From Sepioteuthis lessoniana (taxonomy: Eukaryota > Mollusca > Cephalopoda > Myopsida > Loliginidae): a DNA stretch of 64,000 nucleotides. Position 1 is the stretch's first letter. Each line of letters starts with the position of its first letter. Made by a program: the position numbers and the translations under genes. The notes beneath the pieces are model-generated. The model saw only the letters and a list, made by a program, of their open reading frames with translations. It was not told the DNA's origin and ran no database searches. This document shows positions 34,105 to 43,332 of this stretch, one piece after another. The stretch is taken from the NCBI GenBank assembly GCA_963585895.1, contig OY757911.1, forward strand, positions 88,619,275 to 88,683,274, in the 5' to 3' direction.

Positions 34105-34251
34105 TATGTAATTGAGAATTACTGCCTAAACAAATTAGTCCCTTCCTGATGATTTAAAAAGGAAACACTTATGATGAAAAGATTACAAAAATGTTACTAA
34201 CTTATATTTGTTTAGCATACTGTATATAATGGAAAATGACCTCTCAAACAA

Positions 34252-34252
<1 letters not shown>

Positions 34253-34286
<34 letters not shown>
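34253..34286. repeat. (AC)n microsatellite
   Basis: About 17 AC units, immediately left of a family D SINE. Confidence 0.92.
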
Positions 34287-34289
<3 letters not shown>

Positions 34290-34309
34290 TATATAAAAGT
34301 TGGCTGAAC

Positions 34310-34568
34310 ATAATCAAGAGCAATCTGAAGGCTCTTTTTTCAATAGCTACTACACCGAGATGTCAGGGAGGGCACTACTTCATTCCCTAGATTGCTCTAC
34401 TTCATTCCCTAGATTGCTTTACTTACCCTTGATCAATACTTTATAATGCTGAGTGTTAAGCAAGGAGGTATTAAGTACTATTTTTGAGTCTTTGGTATGA
34501 CTTGACCTGGGATTGAACCCCGGTCTCCCAGACCATTGGCGAACACTCTAACCATTATGCCAATGGGC
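34310..34568 (-). mobile_element. SINE family D copy, minus strand, between two (AC)n tracts
   Basis: It carries 'GAAGGCTC', 'CAATAGCTACTACACCGAG', a small duplication of 'CTTCATTCCCTAGATTGC' and the B box region 'GACCTGGGATTGAACCCCGG'. It lies between AC tracts at 34253-34286 and 34570-34609, so it may have inserted into one microsatellite. Confidence 0.75.
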
Positions 34569-34569
34569 C

Positions 34570-34609
<40 letters not shown>
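34570..34609. repeat. (AC)n microsatellite
   Basis: About 20 uninterrupted AC units. Confidence 0.93.
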
Positions 34610-34613
<4 letters not shown>

Positions 34614-35339
34614 TATATAGAATATTTATTAAACAGTTGTCAACTAAAGCCTTTTATAGTTTTTGAGATACTTTTTAGTTTGACTAAGTAAGTAGAGATT
34701 TATCCTAAATTTTTCTAAAACACTCATTTTTTTTATATTTTAAGACTAATATTCTTACTCTTGTCTTTGCAGTATTCTTGATATTTTTATATTCCCATTT
34801 TCATCTTATAACATAAATTCCCATTCCTTTTATATTCATATTGTAGTCAACCAATGACCATTGTAATGTTTCTAACTATATTTTTTAAATTAAGAATTTT
34901 TTGTTTTTATTGACTTTTTTTTTTTCCTTTACAAGTTAGTTGTCAATTGTTTGCAGCCATTGTACAAAGAACTCTCACTTCTATGTTCATTGGCCATTTT
35001 TCAATTTGACGGATTTTCATCTATATTGATTGTTTGCCTACCATTGTAAGCTGCATTAATCGGTTGCCATGGTGATAGCTGTTCCATTAATAACTGCACC
35101 TTTAGTCAGTTGGGGACAAAATTAAATAAACCCTGAGTTGATTTTAAAAGGATTCTCGCATAAATTTTCCCTTTTGTTGTGTAAATTCTTCAATTAAAAC
35201 TTCATTTTTCTTAGTTAATTACTAAAATAGTTCACAATTAAAATATGTAAATATAAGATATTGAAAAAATATTACCATAAAAACAGTTCCATAAAAATGC
35301 AAGTAATAAATATTTAAAAAAAAAAAAAGTTCTAATTTC
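34610..35339. other. AT-rich unique DNA
   Basis: Nothing recognisable is seen here. Confidence 0.45.
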
Positions 35340-35900
35340 ATCATCATCAAGGCATGCTGATAGCACAGATTCTCTTTATCTCTCTTGCTATCTATCCCTA
35401 TTAGCCATCACTCATAGTAATTTCTCTAGATGGCATTTAGTGTTTGCACAGAGCTGATGAATATAAGATTTTGCTCGTCAGCCAACACTATTGTGTCCAT
35501 ATGTAAGAGTCCACAGAACATCACTTATGAGTTTGTATTTACTTATTTTTATCCAGCAGTCCCCCCATGTCTTGTTCATCTTACTTGAGTAGTTTGTGAG
35601 ATGAGAGGTGAGTGGCCATACAGCAACTGTTTTTATGATGCTAGTTCCAGAATTTGTTTAAAACAGCATGTAGTATTGTTTTGTTCCCATGTAGCTTTTT
35701 CTTTTGGTGTTTCATTAAAGTCCAAGTGGTGCAACCATACAATAATAGTGATACAGCTACATCTTGGAAAAATTCCTGTTCTATCAGAGAGATCAAAATT
35801 CTAGATGGTCATTAATCTGTCAAAAGCAGTCAATGCTTTACCTATGCATATGTTGATACCTCAGTAGCAATATCTCATCTACTGAAACCAATGGCTTATC
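35340..35900 (-). pseudogene. RTE-like LINE relic, C-terminal ORF2 part
   Basis: On the minus strand broken frames read 'KHQKKKLHGNKTILHAVLNKFW' (in pieces) and 'ATHLSSHKLLK.DEQDMGG'. They align with the C-terminal, post-polymerase segment of an RTE-like non-LTR element, as do the copies at 52870-53405 and 57195-57648. No polymerase catalytic region remains. This fits 5' truncation, the normal fate of LINE insertions. Confidence 0.62.
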
Positions 35901-36387
35901 ATAATATTAAGGAAATGATAGTCACCAAATATATAAGTGCAAATTGGCTGAATCTGTACATTAAGAAATTATTTAGAAGATAATCAGACTTGAGTTTACA
36001 TTTATAATAAAAAGAATAATGAATGAAAGAATTTTTTTTTAGAATTATGTTTCTGTTATAGTTTATATTAAACTTTATTGATATAACTAATCAATATTTG
36101 GTCTTAAAATCAATTGACCAATAAAGAGACAATAGTTGAACAGTTTAGTTTGACACAATGACTGTGTGCTTAGGCATGTGTATTTTCACTAATAATCATT
36201 CTACTACACTTCTCTGGCAAAGGAATCAAAGTAGTAAGCTATAACTAAACAGTAAGTGTACTGTAATTTAAAAGTCTATATTTCACAAGCTTCATTGATG
36301 GTTCAGTGGTTGAAATAAATATTGGGAACATTTAATAGAAGATAGGGAATAAACATGTACAAAAATATAACCAGTAACATTATCATA
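35901..36387. other. AT-rich unique DNA
   Basis: Nothing recognisable is seen here. Confidence 0.45.
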
Positions 36388-36573
36388 TAGTCCAGGTTAA
36401 AAGCAGGGTAAGGGTAACCAAAAACTAAACATTTTAGATCTGTTTTAGTAAATGGACCAAAGCCCGGTCTGGTTAACCAAACTTTTCTTATTCCCCAGTG
36501 ATACCTACATCAGAAAAATAAGTTATAAAAAGTTTTGGCCTTGGGTTACCCTGTTAACACTTAACTTGGACTA
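36388..36573. mobile_element. MITE family H copy 1
   Basis: The terminal inverted repeat at the left, 'TAGTCCAGGTTAAAAGCAGGG' followed by 'TAAGGGTAACC', matches the reverse complement of the right end ('GGGTTACCCTGTTAACAC', 'TTAACTTGGACTA'). It is 186 bp, has no ORF, and TA at both ends. Copies 2 and 3 lie at 54605 and 60261. Confidence 0.7.
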
Positions 36574-36787
36574 ATAAGAACATTCCATTATACTTAGTAA
36601 TTTTAGATAATAAGGATTGGTGATTGGATATAGACTAAAAATAAAGATACAAATACATTGATTTTTAAACTTATATACCAATTGGCACCACACAATTCAT
36701 AGAACAAATCAGTGAAAAATGATAAAAATATTTTCTGATTTTCATAGCCTCTAACAGCACATTTTTTTACTGTGACAGTAAACAAAG

Positions 36788-37086
36788 AGAGACACGTGCA
36801 TATGCACAGTCTCTGAATGTCGCTGGGACACACCTTGGTTGGCCGTGTTGGTTGGTACATAGATCTGGTCAGGTATGTTCTGGCTCGGCTGACAGTCAGT
36901 TGAGGTTCACCTTGACCAGCATCCTCCAGCCTCAGGGGTCCGTCCTCCCAGGCTCTAACCCCCCTTGGAGGGGTTAGGTTCATCTCCTGGTGCCTGAGCA
37001 CCCCTCTTTAGGGGAATGCCAACGGGGCCTAAGGCATTTTGGGGAATGCCGGGCGTGTCCGGTTGGTGGAACGGAAGACAAATACC
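36788..37086 (+). mobile_element. GC-rich retroposed unit (family F) with 14-bp target duplication
   Basis: A perfect 14-bp direct repeat, GACAGTAAACAAAG, flanks the unit (36774-36787 and 37087-37100). The unit is 299 bp and GC-rich. It opens with a palindrome ('AGAGACAC' ... 'GTCTCT' around a 'GTGCATATGCAC' core). Its central part ('CCTCAGGGG', 'CCTCCCAGGCTCTAACC', 'GGAGGGGTTAGGTT', 'CCCCTCTTTAGGGGAATGC') matches, in reverse orientation, 51535-51685, which lies in the 5' leader of the Tx1-like LINE. It could be a non-autonomous derivative using that leader, or a separate SINE. No protein is evident. Confidence 0.6.
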
Positions 37087-37100
37087 GACAGTAAACAAAG

Positions 37101-37435
37101 GCAAGGGAGATAACTCTAATATAAGTGGTTCATAAGCAGTATCAAATAGTAAGCGTGGTAGCAGAATGAAGTGGAACATGATATTAAGAGTTAACTAGGG
37201 TGTGTTAAGCAGAACATACCATAGAGTATTGAGACAAGTATTGAAAGAAATTGGGTATGATTTTGGAATGAAATCTGATGGTATGTTGCAAGATTTTTGT
37301 TAGCACAATTGTGTTAAAATATTTTGCAACTTAATAAAGTCCTGTAGGGGGCCTGTATTTGCACTCATCCTGAACACTTACAATTTCTCAAGGGAGGTAA
37401 CTTAAATGCTTGTCAACCTATCCTGAAGTTAGTCT
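37101..37435. other. Unique DNA
   Basis: Nothing recognisable is seen here. Confidence 0.4.
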
Positions 37436-37690
37436 TTTCTTGTAATTATATAGATTCAAATAATTATTCCTATTTAATAATAATTTGTTTGCAGAATTAT
37501 ATGGTTTCAAGTGTTTTTATCTAATATCCATAATTTCCCTATTTGACCCATAGATGAGACCCTAACAGATACTATCACTCTGAGTCAGAGTGGAACTGGG
37601 AGTAATAGTGATGAAAAGGTGACTTCACACTCTCTAGAGTTCTAGAATTGAAGCCTCACCACCGGATGCAATTTAATGTCATATCTAGGT
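37436..37690 (-). repeat. Family C repeat, minus strand
   Basis: It carries 'ATATGGTTTCAAGTG' subrepeats, 'TTTGACCCATAGATGAGACC' and the head 'GAGTCAGAGTGGAACTGGGAG', ending near 'AATTTAATGTCATATCTAGG'. Confidence 0.68.
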
Positions 37691-37864
37691 CCCCCAAAAT
37701 TTCATGGAACCGATCATCATACTTAATGGCCACTGAAGGTATCCTTTAAGAAGTATATAAAAATAACCATATAGTAAATACTTAACTGGGAAACATCCTC
37801 CCGGGAAATACGTTTTTAACTGTTGTTCCTTAGCTCCTATGACAGTTTGGTAGTGCTTGATTAA

Positions 37865-37869
<5 letters not shown>

Positions 37870-37906
<37 letters not shown>
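37870..37906. repeat. (TA)n microsatellite
   Basis: About 18 TA units. Confidence 0.92.
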
Positions 37907-37908
<2 letters not shown>

Positions 37909-38379
37909 ACATGCCCAAAGTAATGTATATTTATGAAAACTATAACAGATACACATTTAATAGAGCAAATTTTCAACCACAAAACATTACTTTTCTGTAT
38001 AGTCATCACTACAAAGTATTTTTGCCAGTGATGAACAAGAGCCTGTATACGATGTTCATAAGAGTGTGTAACATTGTAAACAAATGGAACCAACATGTGA
38101 ATAGATGAGTTATTAGAAAAAGCCAGCAGCCTGGAAGAATAATAAATTGACAAAGTTCAAAATCTCATCCAGTAGGTTAGGTGTAACAAGATAAGCTTGA
38201 TTTAGCACCCCAAACTGAAAACAGCAGTTAATCAGTACTTGCCGAGATCATTAAACTTGATAAGCCATCTAACTGGTGATGGAGGCTGTCCAAACAATGC
38301 TGATTATGTGAGGCAGAAGTGGAGTTTAGGTGTTTTCAATAAAAGACAATAGGTTTTTCAATTCATTCTTCTTTGATAG
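37907..38379. other. AT-rich unique DNA
   Basis: No repeat family is recognised. Overlapping ORFs of 65 and 107 codons partly read through the TA tract and look like chance. Confidence 0.4.
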
Positions 38380-38555
38380 CTGGGAAACAAGCATTTGTGT
38401 ATGGAGAGCAAATTGACTTTTCAAAGATAGAGAAAGAGTTGGTTCCTACTGGAATGAAGAAGCTACTCTGCATGTTTTGTCCATTATATTCCCCTACTTC
38501 CATGGCTCAAAAACTGAGCTGAGAGAATAAAGCAACAGAGGTCCTAACACATGAG
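38380..38555 (+). other. Exon-like segment with splice-site matches (low confidence)
   Basis: An acceptor-like 'CTTCTTTGATAG' ends at 38379 and a donor 'GAG|GTGAGTTATG' follows 38555. One frame from 38382 is open for about 46 codons ('GKQAFVYGEQIDFSKIEKEL' at its start) but meets a stop before the donor. It would therefore fit a terminal coding or noncoding exon rather than an internal coding one. I do not recognise the peptide. Confidence 0.22.
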
Positions 38556-38758
38556 GTGAGTTATGATTTTGTGTTTCTCTATATCAGACACTTAGCCATC
38601 ACTGACATAACAATTGTCGGTGACTACATTACAAGTGTCAATCAAAAAGTAATACTTTCTATTTTATTATGTTGTTCCATAATATCAGTGGTGGAGGTTA
38701 GTGGTATGGCAGTACAGATCGAATATTTCTGCTAATAACCCACAACTTTTTTTCCTAG

Positions 38759-38815
38759 TTACAGAAAGTAGCTGAGCAGCAGTCTAGCAAAATGGCACCT
38801 GATATGAAAGCAGAG
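38759..38815 (+). other. Candidate 57-bp exon
   Basis: A strong acceptor ('CACAACTTTTTTTCCTAG', ending 38758) precedes 57 bp and a donor 'GAG|GTATGCC' follows. The segment is exactly 19 codons, open in phase 0, reading 'LQKVAEQQSSKMAPDMKAE'. The balanced, charged composition is unlike nearby AT-rich frames. No family is recognised, and no partner exon is certain (38380-38555 is a weak candidate upstream). Confidence 0.3.
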
Positions 38816-38820
38816 GTATG

Positions 38821-39163
38821 CCATTGAATTCCTTCTTTAAAAAAAAAATGCACTCATTGATAATCATTGACATTGCTAAATATTTACAAAGATAAAACTG
38901 GATGTGTGCACAATTAAGCAATGGGTTATGACTTTAGCTGTGGTAAGAATGATGTGAGTGAGAAGTCATGTTCAGCACAGCTGTTAAACAATAAAATAAA
39001 GTGCATTAGCAATGCCAGTGAAAGATGGACAACACTGAATATTTTCTTAACGTGAATGCTGTCATTGCTACTGTAAAAAATTCAATCACTTTGACTGGCG
39101 CAGGTTTTTTCAAGTACAGTAGGTCTGTTCTAACCAATGGGGAAAACTATATATAGAAAAATA
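38821..39163. other. AT-rich unique DNA
   Basis: Nothing recognisable is seen here. Confidence 0.4.
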
Positions 39164-39458
39164 GAAGGAACACTAAGTGTAATGGTCATTGTTGTAAGAA
39201 ATGGAATCAGCAACCGGAGTTCAAATCCTAAACAAGACTGTTTGCATTTCATCTTATGCTAATACACTAAGGAAAGGCATGAATCCATTTTTTTCTTCCT
39301 TCAGCTATGGATAAATAGTAGGGCAGACTAGGTTTTTGCCTTGGTTTGGCAAATAGTCTAGGATAAGGAAAACTCTGAATTCAAACCAGCTGTACTTCAC
39401 TAAAAAATTGAATTTGTGTCATATCTTGCCAGTAACATAGGGGTTGAGTAAATACATA
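39164..39458 (+). mobile_element. SINE family A copy, plus strand
   Basis: The tRNA-like head is 'AAGTGTAATGGTCATTG' with B box 'GGAGTTCAAATCC'. The body is 'TTTGCATTTCATCTTATGCT' through 'GAAAACTCTGAATTCAAACC', ending 'TTGTGTCATATCTTGCC'. Confidence 0.78.
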
Positions 39459-39567
39459 TAAGGAAAATAGTTTTAACTTGCTCTGTGCAATGCTGTTATT
39501 GGATCCCTTATATGTTGTAGCTTCTTTGGAAATTGATAGAAAACCTTACTTTCAGAGTGTCCTTGCA

Positions 39568-39773
39568 TACAAAGATCAGCTGAAAAGTTCATAGGCTGAT
39601 CAAGATACTCCCATGGAATGTGACCAAAGGAAGTTTATTTTTCAACATAATTTCTCTTGTGGTCCATACACTTCTACCATTTGTGCTGCAATGCTTGGAT
39701 TCCATTGGTGACAAAAACTCATCAACAACAGATATATCATCATTTGAACTTTTCAGCTCAATATCATCTGTAT
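39568..39773 (-). pseudogene. Internally deleted mariner-like element, minus strand
   Basis: The termini 'CAGCTGAAAAGTTCATAGGC' (left) and 'TTTGAACTTTTCAGCTC' (right) are inverted. On the minus strand an internal frame reads 'ALQHKW' followed, after a stop, by 'KCMDHKRNYVEK' and a stop. This is the C-terminal tail of a mariner-family transposase, and clearer than in the copy at 15522-15725. Only this tail is left, so the element cannot encode an enzyme. Confidence 0.7.
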
Positions 39774-39929
39774 AATTTTTTTAGGAAACAATTAATCGGT
39801 ATAAATTTCACTTAAAAATTCCTCATTCAAAAAAATTGTGACAAAAGGTTGAAGTTGATTATGAATTAAGATAACTTATTAATTTTTTAAAATTTAACTC
39901 ACAAAATAAAAACATAAGATTTTTTATTG

Positions 39930-40500
39930 TACTTCCACCCTGTTACCTTGAGCTGTAGAAAACACTGACTGCATCACTGCAGAGGGGAAAGACCCCACCA
40001 CCCTAATGAGTATCCTGGGTATGACACAAAACTGCATCTGATGGAGAGGCCCTAGTCTTGGAGATTTATTGAATCTGGAGTACTTCTTCATTGACATTAC
40101 TCCCTGGTCCACTCTGACTTGGAGTGGTAGTACCTCTTAGTGTTCAATTTATGGGTAAAATAGAACTATTTAATCATTTTCTATACTTAAAACCATTTAA
40201 TTGTGTGAAAACAAATGGTTAATATCAAATAAAATTACAAGTGTTGGATAGCAATAATTGAAACCATTTAAGTATGTGTAAACAAATGACCATTTAACTG
40301 TGTGCAAACAAATGATTAATGTTTAATAGAATTATTATTGTTGGATAATAGTAGTTGAAACTAGGTAACTGTGTGCAAACAGATGAGCTCTAGCTTGTTT
40401 ATAGATAATATTATCTACAAACCATTTGCTTACAAATCTTGTATATAAACAGGATCTGGCATTAAATAACTGACAAGGGTTGATATGCCACAAAACACAA
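39930..40500 (+). repeat. Family C repeat, plus strand, full length
   Basis: The head 'GAGCTGTAGAAAACACTGACTG' and 'CTGGGTATGACACAAAACTGC' are followed by 'TTCATTGACATTACTCCC', subrepeats ('AAAACCATTTAATTGTGTG', 'GAAACCATTTAAGTATGTG') and the shared tail 'GGCATTAAATAACTGAC', 'GGTTGATATGCCACAAAAC'. Confidence 0.75.
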
Positions 40501-40659
40501 CAAAACCAAACTTATTGTACATTGAAAAATAGCAAAGCCATAAAAATCATCAAATATTCTATAAAACCTGATATTGTTACTGACAGATAATCGGGATAGA
40601 ACTAAATGTTGGTGCATATAACTGCATTATATCAAATCCTGAAGCCAGTTTGATTATCC

Positions 40660-41111
40660 TTAATCAAACGGCTCAGTCAACAGGGGCTGTAGAATATGCA
40701 GGCTGTATCTCTGTAGAAAGGTAAGACCCCTCAACTAGTGTCCTGGATATTACACTAAACTGCACCTGATAGTGAGGCACTAATTCTGGACCTTTGGAGA
40801 ATATGGAATATTCCTTCATTGCTATTACTCTCAGGTCTACTCTAACCTGGAGTTAGATTTCCTGTTAGGGTTCCATCTATAGGTCAAATTGAAATATGTA
40901 ATCATTTTCTCAATTTTAAACCATTTAAATGTGTTAAAACAAATTACTAATGTTAAATTGAGTTATTAGTATTACATAGTAAGTCTTAAAACCATTTAAC
41001 TGTGTGCAAATAAACTATTAGTATTAGATTGCAATACTTGAAACCATTTAACTGTTTGCAAACAAATGAGCTCTGGTTTGTTAAAAAATGTTACCTACAA
41101 ACTATTTAAGA
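40660..41111 (+). repeat. Family C repeat, left part, interrupted by the 10.7-kb nested insertion
   Basis: The head 'GGGGCTGTAGAATATGCAGG' runs to 'TGTTACCTACAAACTATTT', where the match to other copies stops. The match resumes at 51841 with 'CATTTACAAATTATATATA' and ends with the family tail, so this copy was the landing site of the nested element. Confidence 0.72.
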
Positions 41112-41234
41112 TGTGAAAGGTTAGCACAAGTTAGAGGCTAATCAAGCTTCCCAGTTGTTCTCAGTGAGAGACTTTTATAGGCTCTCTCTTACATTTATGC
41201 AAATTAGGCAGATTAATTTGCCAGTATCACAACA
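41112..41234 (-). mobile_element. LTR of the minus-strand gypsy element (3' LTR, left)
   Basis: Read on the minus strand it begins TGTTGTGATACTGGC. It has a good TATA box ('GCCTATAAAAGTC') just before 'TCTCACTGAG' and ends in CA next to the family C repeat. About 100 bp match 51739-51838 at about 87% identity in the same orientation. At about 123 bp it is short for an LTR. Confidence 0.6.
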
Positions 41235-42734
41235 TTTCCCTGAAATATATGGGTCTTATACCCCTAGTAGGTCTTGTACTTTTAGTGATTGTTTCATTTT
41301 CGGGATAACTTTACTCTCCTTGTTTCTCTACCATATTTCTTTCTCTGGGAGATTTAGATCAGTCCCGCACTGAGCTGTAATCGTCTTCTGGCATTATTTG
41401 ATCTTCATCCAAGTTTTCAAACTCATTCTGGCCAACCAGATCATGCATTATTTCATCTTGTGACGCTTCAGTCATTCTAATAAATCATTAACGGAAGGGA
41501 TCGTAGATATTTCTTCATCATTTTGCACTTCATATTCGTCCTGGGATCTTATTTGATCTGCATGGGTTAATAGACTGTTCCCCTTTTCTCTATTTATTAT
41601 ATTGTGGCCTTTTTGCATGATAAATTCTGCCATTTCTAGATATGATTCTTTGTTGTTTTTGTACTACATTTTTTCATTTGTGAAATACGACATTGTGAGC
41701 AGAGCTCTAATTTGCCTTTCCGTTAAAGCTGGTGGGTTTTCTAGTCTTCCGGCGTGTAGTATTGTACGATAGCTTAACAAGCAGCCTTGGTAAAAAAAAC
41801 CAAAAAAACTTCTATTTCTTTTTGCTGAAAACATGCTTTCAGTCGCGTATTTACGGTCTATACCATTCTTTCCACCAACCAATTCGATTGAGGGTGATAT
41901 GGTGGTGTCTTATACGGTTTACACCCTATTTTTTTCCAACCATAAATTAAAATCTTCATGACAAAAGTTTGGTGCATTGTCGGATACCAGGGTTTTTGGT
42001 ATGCCGTTTATGGAAAATATGACCCTTAGAATCTGTTCTACCGTAGAAATTTTCTTGTCTGACACGTGGATTACTTCAGGCCAGTCTGAAAAAGAGTCTA
42101 CTAGTATCAATAGGAGTGCCGCGACTGGCCTACGAATGTAAACATATCGGATTACACTTTCGCCCTAGAGAAATAACATCCGGGTACGACCGGAAATGAT
42201 GAAGCCCTTTTTCGACTCTAACCGGCCGTTACAGCTAAGAAGGGGAAAAACTAATATTTATCAACATTTGCAAAACGCTTCTGCCAGAAATAATTCTATA
42301 AAAATGGAAGTAATACTTTTCGCTAGCCTATACCGGGCTAAAGAAATACTTATTTTCTGCGTCCATTTTTTGTTGAAGAACTTTGGCGCGACAGAAGTGG
42401 AGTTCCCTTTCTTCCATATAAAAAGGCTTCAGGCAGCGAAAATTCAGAGGTCTACGCAGACGCTCTCAGGGGCCACTCGGCTCCACGAGGCTCGGGTCCT
42501 ACGTTATCGTGGTTGCACCCACCTCACCGCCACTTCTAGTGGCAGATTCAATCTTTTTTTTACGGTCCTTTTTAAGGGCTATGAGAGGTCACCTTCTGCG
42601 GGTCGGTGCATCTCTGGCGGTCAGTAATGATCAGTCGAAATAGGGGTTGGCCTTTAGCTACCGCTCCACCATCCGCGCAGCGCTAAGATAACGCCAATCT
42701 TAGCCTCGGCCTCCTGCCCTGTTCGCTTGACAGT

Positions 42735-42955
42735 GCAGAGCTTTGGCGCGCAAGCCTTAGCTATCGTCTCGATACGTCCGCACCGCTTTGGCGCGACAAA
42801 GCCATAGCTACCATCAACGATACGCCCGCACAGCTATCTGGCACGACCAAGCCATAGCTCCCATAAACGATACGCCTGCACAGCTATCTGGCACGACCAA
42901 GCCATAGCTCCCGTAAACGATATGCCCGCACTGCTATCTGGCACGACAAAGCCAT
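42735..42955 (+). repeat. Tandem array of about 49 bp units within the solo LTR
   Basis: Units begin near 42735 (degenerate), 42779, 42827, 42877 and 42927. Each holds 'GCTATCTGGCACGAC', 'AAGCCATAGCTCCC' and 'AAACGATACGCC'. The middle two are nearly identical. Confidence 0.85.
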
Positions 42956-42984
42956 AGCCACCGACCACGACGCTCTGGCGATGC

Positions 42985-43332
42985 AGTCCAGGTAACGACT
43001 CGCAGTTACGGACTACTCTAGCAAAGCAGCATCTAGTCCACGTAACGACTCGCTGTTACGGGGTAGCAACCTGATCAACATACCCCCGGTTAACCAAACG
43101 TACTGTCAAAACTGGGATATCGATCTACCGACCACGACGTTCCTGCAATGAAGTCCACGTAACGACTCGCTGTTACGGACTGCCCCAGCAACGCAGTATC
43201 TAGTCCACGTAACGACTCGCTGTTACGGACTACCCTAGCAATGTAGCGTCTAGTCCACGTAACGACTCGCTGTTACGGACTACACTAGCATTGCAACAAC
43301 TAGCTCACGTAAGGACTCGCTGTTACGAGCTA
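42985..43332 (+). repeat. Hairpin-forming 50-bp repeat array within the solo LTR
   Basis: Six copies of 'CGTAACGACTCGCTGTTACG' or a close variant sit at 42991, 43041, 43158, 43208, 43258 and 43308. In each, CGTAAC pairs with GTTACG around the loop GACTCGCT. In copies 4 and 5 the flanking TAGTC pairs with GACTA. In copy 6 these are TAGCT and AGCTA, so both sides of the outer stem changed together. Copies 2 and 3 are separated by about 67 bp of other sequence containing 'TGTCAAAACTGGGATATCG', which recurs near 43360. Confidence 0.85.

Noticed and set aside
37830..38153. 107-codon minus-strand ORF
   Set aside because: It depends on a TA repeat for its Tyr-Ile run and has random-looking composition elsewhere.
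42196..42627. 143-codon ORF in the solo LTR as an accessory gene
   Set aside because: It spans the TATA box and LTR upstream region; there is no recognisable domain and it ends without conserved context.
42985..43332. CRISPR array
   Set aside because: Unit spacing near 50 bp and palindromic units recall one, but the spacers are related to each other, the genome is eukaryotic, and the array is inside an LTR.
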